From CAXYVC01 sp964292295 (GTDB lineage: Bacteria; Acidobacteriota; Holophagae; Holophagales; Holophagaceae), in NCBI GenBank assembly GCA_964292295.1, contig CAXYVC010000154.1:1-5175 (forward strand): a DNA stretch of 5,175 nucleotides. The letters run 5' to 3'. The notes under the pieces were generated by a model that was given only the letters and a program-made list of their open reading frames with translations, searched no databases and was not told the DNA's origin. Shown piece after piece: positions 1 through 5,175 of this stretch (position 1 is the stretch's first letter; each line of letters opens with the position of its first letter). The position numbers and the translations under genes were made by a program.

Positions 1-93
1 ATCCTCTGCCCGGGCCACGCCCTCGTGGCCTGCCTCGTGCTCTGGATGTTCGTGAGCCGCTCCATCGCCAAGCTCATGGGCGGCTACAGCTAG
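1..93 (+). CDS. C-terminal end of a probable membrane protein (5'-truncated)
   Basis: The first 31 codons of the window read in frame to a TAG stop at 91-93 and give 30 residues; the gene begins outside the window. The fragment has a hydrophobic run (HALVACLVLWMFV) followed by a short tail with basic residues (SRSIAKLMGGYS). This fits a last transmembrane helix with a short, probably cytoplasmic, C-terminus. A perfect intrinsic terminator follows 22 bases after the stop, which supports this being a real gene end. I do not recognise the family, and 30 residues are too few to assign a function. Codon use matches the neighbouring genes. Confidence 0.6.
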   Translation: MLCPGHALVACLVLWMFVSRSIAKLMGGYS

Positions 94-115
94 GAACCAC
101 CGCGGCCCCAAGGCG

Positions 116-147
116 AACGGCGGGCCCTCCCGGCCCGCCGTTTTTTT
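116..147 (+). terminator. Rho-independent terminator
   Basis: A perfect 11-bp inverted repeat (AACGGCGGGCC / GGCCCGCCGTT) flanks a 5-base loop (CTCCC). It runs directly into seven T residues at 141-147. It lies 22 bases after the stop of the upstream membrane-protein gene and ends transcription from that gene on the plus strand. It therefore separates that unit from the histidine kinase, which probably needs its own promoter within 148-199. The minus-strand reading has seven A before the stem and no T-run after it, so it is a one-way terminator. Confidence 0.93.
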
Positions 148-181
148 GGATCCGCCTCCCATCCGTTTGGGCACAATGCCG

Positions 182-187
182 AAGGAG
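182..187 (+). promoter_or_regulatory. Probable ribosome binding site of the hybrid kinase
   Basis: AAGGAG lies 12 bases before the ATG at 200, which is a long but usable spacing. A weaker GGGA at 192-195 sits closer. This site favours ATG 200 over ATG 176, which has no purine-rich motif upstream. It also argues against TTG 146, which lies inside the terminator T-run. Confidence 0.5.
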
Positions 188-199
188 CCCCGGGAAACC

Positions 200-2836
<2,637 letters not shown>

Positions 2837-3340
2837 CGGAGAGGTCGTCCCACAGGTCCAGGACGAGACGGGCCAGGGTACCGGGTTCCGGCACCCAGGC
2901 GGCCCCCAGCTCCGCGAGACAGGCGGGGGGAATGGCCCGGCCGGGAATCCCGGGGGCGCTGCGGAGGTTCACGCCCAGGCCGAGGAGCACGCGCCCGCTG
3001 CGCATCTCGCCCAGGATGCCCCCCAGCTTCACGAGACGGCCCTCCTGGCGCGCCACGAGGTCGTTGGGCCACTTGAGCCCCAGCTCCAGGCCGCAGGGCT
3101 CGAGCGCCTCGATGACCGCCTCCATGGCCCGCTGCGGCACGAGGCCCGGCGGAACCTCCGGCATCGGCAGGGCGGCGCTCATCCAGAGGCCGGCCCCGGG
3201 CGCGCTTTCCCAGGTGTTGGCCCCCCTGCCCCGCCCGGCGGTCTGGGCGCCAGCGCACACGGCGCAGCGAAGCAACTCGGGGTGGCGGCCCAGGAAGGCC
3301 TGGGTGCTGTCCACCTGCGCCAGGTGCAGGAGGAAGGGCC

Positions 3341-4126
3341 TCACTTCCGGTTCTTCTGCCACAGGATGCGCAGGCCCTCCAGCGTGAGGTCCGGCTCCAG
3401 GATGCAGGGGACCTTGGTGGCGGGCGCGATCACGCTGGCGAGGCCGCCCGTGGCCACGACCCTGGCGCCGGGGTACTCCGCCAGCAGGCGCTCCAGGATG
3501 CCGTCCACCTGGCCCACGTAGCCGTAGTAGAGGCCGGACTGCATGGCCTGCACGGTGTTGCGCCCCACCAGGCGCTCGGGCTCGGTGATCTCCACCCGCG
3601 GCAGGCGGGAGGCGCGCTGGAAGAGGGCCTCGGCACCCAGCTTCAGGCCGGGGAGGATGATGCCGCCGAGATACTCGCGCCGGGCGCTCACCACGTCGAA
3701 GGTGGTGGCCGTGCCGAAGTCCACCGCAATGAGCGGCGCGCCGTGCAGCTCCAGGCCCGCCACGGCATTCACGATGCGGTCGGCGCCCAGTTCCGCCGGG
3801 TTCTCCAGCAGCACCTTCAGGCCCGTCTTGATGCCGGGACCGATCCAGAGGGGATCGGCGTGGAAGTAGACCCGCAGCCAGGCGTCCAGCACGGGATGCA
3901 GGGGCGGCACCACGCTGGCGATCACCACGTCGGAGATGGCAGCGGGATCCAGCCCCTGGTGCCGCAACAGGGCGAGGCTGGAGAGGCCGTATTCGGCCAC
4001 GGTGCGCTCGCGGCTGGTGGCCAGGCGCCAGGGGTGCACGGGGGAGGCCCGCGGCCCCTTCGCGAGGTCGAAGACACCCATGACGACGTTGGTGTTGCCC
4101 ACATCGACAGCCAGCAGCAGGCTCAT
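3341..4126 (-). CDS. coaX: Type III pantothenate kinase
   Basis: Phosphorylates pantothenate to 4'-phosphopantothenate, the first committed step of CoA synthesis. The type III family belongs to the ASKHA fold and, from family knowledge, needs a monovalent cation and escapes CoA feedback. The 261 residues match usual length. Visible motifs are the N-terminal phosphate loop DVGNTN (8-13), ASVVPPL (70-76), GPGIKTGL (96-103), and NPAELGADR (109-117) with the expected catalytic Asp at D116. Further on are DFGTATTFD (136-144), GGIILPGL (154-161), the NTVQAMQSGLYYG stretch (190-202) and ATGG (225-228). ATG 4126 is chosen because GGAGGGAG lies just upstream and the family begins with this MSLLLAVDVGNTN stretch. 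A longer frame back to 4165 adds 13 unsupported residues. It sits 58 bases after the ABC-F stop and overlaps birA; coaX next to birA is a recurrent bacterial pairing. Confidence 0.96.
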   Translation of the reverse strand: MSLLLAVDVGNTNVVMGVFDLAKGPRASPVHPWRLATSRERTVAEYGLSSLALLRHQGLDPAAISDVVIASVVPPLHPVLDAWLRVYFHADPLWIGPGIKTGLKVLLENPAELGADRIVNAVAGLELHGAPLIAVDFGTATTFDVVSARREYLGGIILPGLKLGAEALFQRASRLPRVEITEPERLVGRNTVQAMQSGLYYGYVGQVDGILERLLAEYPGARVVATGGLASVIAPATKVPCILEPDLTLEGLRILWQKNRK

Positions 4127-4188
4127 GCTCCCTCCGGGCCTTCCGCCGCGCGGAAAGGCATGCACAGGATCCGCGCCACGCGGTTCAT
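4123..4188 (-). CDS. Possible 21-codon coupling ORF between the ABC-F gene and coaX
   Basis: Between the ABC-F stop and coaX start there is a short ORF beginning MNRVARILC and ending AAEGPEGA. Its ATG (4188-4186) overlaps the ABC-F TGA as ATGA. Its own TGA (4125-4123) overlaps the coaX ATG as ATGA. A strong Shine-Dalgarno, GGAGGAGG at 4203-4196, lies 7 bases upstream. The layout would let ribosomes pass from the ABC-F gene through this ORF into coaX. The peptide matches nothing I recognise and has no clear domain or membrane segment. The Shine-Dalgarno also encodes the Glu-Glu near the ABC-F C-terminus, and an open frame across 58 GC-rich bases is not rare, so chance is a serious alternative. 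Confidence 0.3.
   Translation of the reverse strand: MNRVARILCMPFRAAEGPEGA
4128..4135 (-). promoter_or_regulatory. Ribosome binding site of coaX
   Basis: Read on the minus strand this is GGAGGGAG. The GGAGG core ends 4 bases before the ATG at 4126-4124. It decides the coaX start in favour of that ATG over the upstream in-frame ATG at 4165. It also forms the last codons of the small ORF at 4123-4188, so a ribosome finishing that ORF would stop right beside the coaX start. Confidence 0.75.
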
Positions 4189-5175
4189 CCCAGGGCCTCC
4201 TCCAGGGCGCCCTGGGCCTCTTCCCAGGCGCTCATGGCGTAGGCCAGCTCGCTCTCCAGTCGCTTCTGGTCGTCCAGCCTCACCTGGAAGGCCTGCCAGT
4301 CGGCAGGATCCGCCTCCGCCAGGGCCTGGTTCAGCTCCGCGAGCTTCGCCTCCAGGGCGGCGACCTCGGCCTCCGCCTCGGCCACCTTGCGCTCCCAGCG
4401 CTTCACGGCGCGCTGGCGGTCCTTGTCGATGGCCCTGGGCGCTGCGGGGGCCTTGGGCTTCTCCTCCGCCTTGGCCCGTTCCTCCGCCTTCGGCTTCTTC
4501 ACGGGCTCGGGTTCCGGCGAGGCATCGGCGTTCAGGTCCAGGTCCACCCAGGCCTGGTGGTCCTCGTAGCCCCCTTCCCGGAACTCGGCTTGCCCCTCGT
4601 GGATGCGCAGCAGGCTGTCCGCCACGCGCCCCAGGAGGTAACGGTCGTGGGTGACGAGCACCACGGCCCCGCTGAAGGCCAGGATCGTGTCCTCCATGGC
4701 CTCCATGCTGGCGATGTCCATGTGGTTGGTGGGCTCGTCCAGGAGGAGCAGGTTCACGCCCTGGCGGATGAGGGTGGCCACCGAGAGGCGCGCCCGCTCG
4801 CCGCCCGAGAGCACGGTGACGGGCTTGTCCACGTCGTCCCCCCGGAACTGGAACTTGGCCAGGAAGCCCAGGATGTCCTGCTTGGTGGCGGTGGGGGCCG
4901 AGACGCCCTGGATCTGCTGGAACACGGTGTTGCGGGTGTCCAGGTTGCGATGGTGCTGGTCGAAATAGCCGAGCTTCACCTGGCTGCCCAGGCGGCTGCC
5001 GCCGTGGACGTAGGGCAGCTCTCCCGCGATGGCGCGTAGCAGGGTGGACTTGCCCGTGCCGTTCAGGCCCACGATGGCCAGCTTCTGGCCCCGGCGCACC
5101 TGCAGGTGCACGATGGGCGCGAAGAGGGGCGTGCCCTCCCAGCCCGCGGCGGCGCCCTCCAGCAGCAGCACCGTG
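4185..5175 (-). CDS. ABC-F family ATPase, C-terminal half (5' end outside window)
   Basis: Soluble ABC-F ATPase of the Uup/EttA/YheS kind; characterised members bind the ribosomal E site and act on translation. The frame is open to the right edge, so only the second nucleotide-binding domain and C-terminal extension are seen. Counting from the GTG at 5171: Walker A GLNGTGKST 35-43 (Lys at 5049-5051), Q-loop YFDQ 69-72, signature LSGGERARL 121-129, Walker B plus D-loop LLLLDEPTNHMDI 141-153, and H-loop His175. NHMD replaces the more common NHLD. A Lys/Glu/Pro/Ala-rich linker (about 215-247) leads into a charged coiled coil (about 252-328), like the Uup-type C-terminal domain. There are no membrane segments, so it is not a transporter. 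The GTG at 5171 lies inside the domain and is not the true start. Being first in the visible minus-strand run, it may share a transcript with coaX and birA. The subfamily cannot be fixed from this half. Confidence 0.95.
   Translation of the reverse strand, partial: TVLLLEGAAAGWEGTPLFAPIVHLQVRRGQKLAIVGLNGTGKSTLLRAIAGELPYVHGGSRLGSQVKLGYFDQHHRNLDTRNTVFQQIQGVSAPTATKQDILGFLAKFQFRGDDVDKPVTVLSGGERARLSVATLIRQGVNLLLLDEPTNHMDIASMEAMEDTILAFSGAVVLVTHDRYLLGRVADSLLRIHEGQAEFREGGYEDHQAWVDLDLNADASPEPEPVKKPKAEERAKAEEKPKAPAAPRAIDKDRQRAVKRWERKVAEAEAEVAALEAKLAELNQALAEADPADWQAFQVRLDDQKRLESELAYAMSAWEEAQGALEEALG
4196..4203 (-). promoter_or_regulatory. Strong Shine-Dalgarno-like site before the 21-codon ORF
   Basis: On the minus strand this reads GGAGGAGG, followed by CCCTGGG and then the ATG at 4188. 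A spacing of 7 bases is ideal. The same bases encode Glu-Glu and the start of the next codon near the ABC-F C-terminus, so the match may come from protein coding rather than initiation. Confidence 0.35.

Noticed and set aside
146..177. A possible promoter, TTGGAT (146-151) and CACAAT (172-177)
   Set aside because: The 20-base spacing is too long and the first box overlaps the terminator tail. No sigma-54 GG-N10-GC pattern fits either. I cannot place the kinase promoter.
146..199. Earlier kinase starts at TTG 146 and ATG 176
   Set aside because: TTG 146 is inside the terminator T-run. ATG 176 has no Shine-Dalgarno and adds only eight residues before the MRLRPSDL start. ATG 176 cannot be fully excluded.
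4127..4165. A 13-residue N-terminal extension of coaX from ATG 4165
   Set aside because: The family begins at the MSLLLAVDVGNTN stretch and a strong ribosome binding site sits just before ATG 4126.
3743..5039. Two overlapping long plus-strand frames opposite coaX and the ABC-F gene
   Set aside because: Both are antisense shadows, low in complexity, with no motifs or convincing start signals.

Overview
The window is very GC-rich bacterial chromosomal DNA holding ordinary, vertically inherited-looking genes. There is no sign of mobile elements, CRISPR, RNA genes or phage. Coding strands strongly prefer G or C at third codon positions. The mix of a CACHE/PAS hybrid histidine kinase, a type III pantothenate kinase, a single-domain biotin ligase and an ABC-F ATPase would fit a GC-rich Acidobacteriota (Holophaga/Geothrix-like) or a deltaproteobacterial-type genome. 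That placement is only an impression and cannot be settled from this sequence alone.

Layout on the plus strand: the window opens with the last 30 codons of a probable membrane protein (1-93), closed by a textbook intrinsic terminator (116-147). About 50 bases later starts a large hybrid sensor histidine kinase (200-2836). Its domains are TM1, a periplasmic CACHE-like sensor, TM2, PAS, HisKA, HATPase_c and a C-terminal receiver. All key catalytic residues are present.

Layout on the minus strand, read from the right edge: the C-terminal half of an ABC-F ATPase (4185-5175, start outside the window), then coaX (type III pantothenate kinase, 3341-4126), then birA (biotin-protein ligase, 2661-3362). 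The genes are tightly packed and probably form one operon. In the 58-base ABC-F/coaX gap lies a 21-codon ORF joined to both neighbours by ATGA overlaps and preceded by a strong Shine-Dalgarno. CoaX starts CoA synthesis and BirA biotinylates acetyl-CoA carboxylase, so the two enzymes serve acyl/CoA metabolism together. The ABC-F protein is a ribosome-associated ATPase with no obvious metabolic link to them.

The most notable point is where the two convoys meet. The kinase frame runs 176 bases into the antisense of birA. The resulting 58-residue Pro/Arg/Gly-rich tail looks like a by-product of birA's codon bias rather than a selected domain. A palindromic CTAG at 2661-2664 gives birA its stop and would stop the kinase too if the frame were shifted by one base. 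No undescribed multi-gene system is evident.
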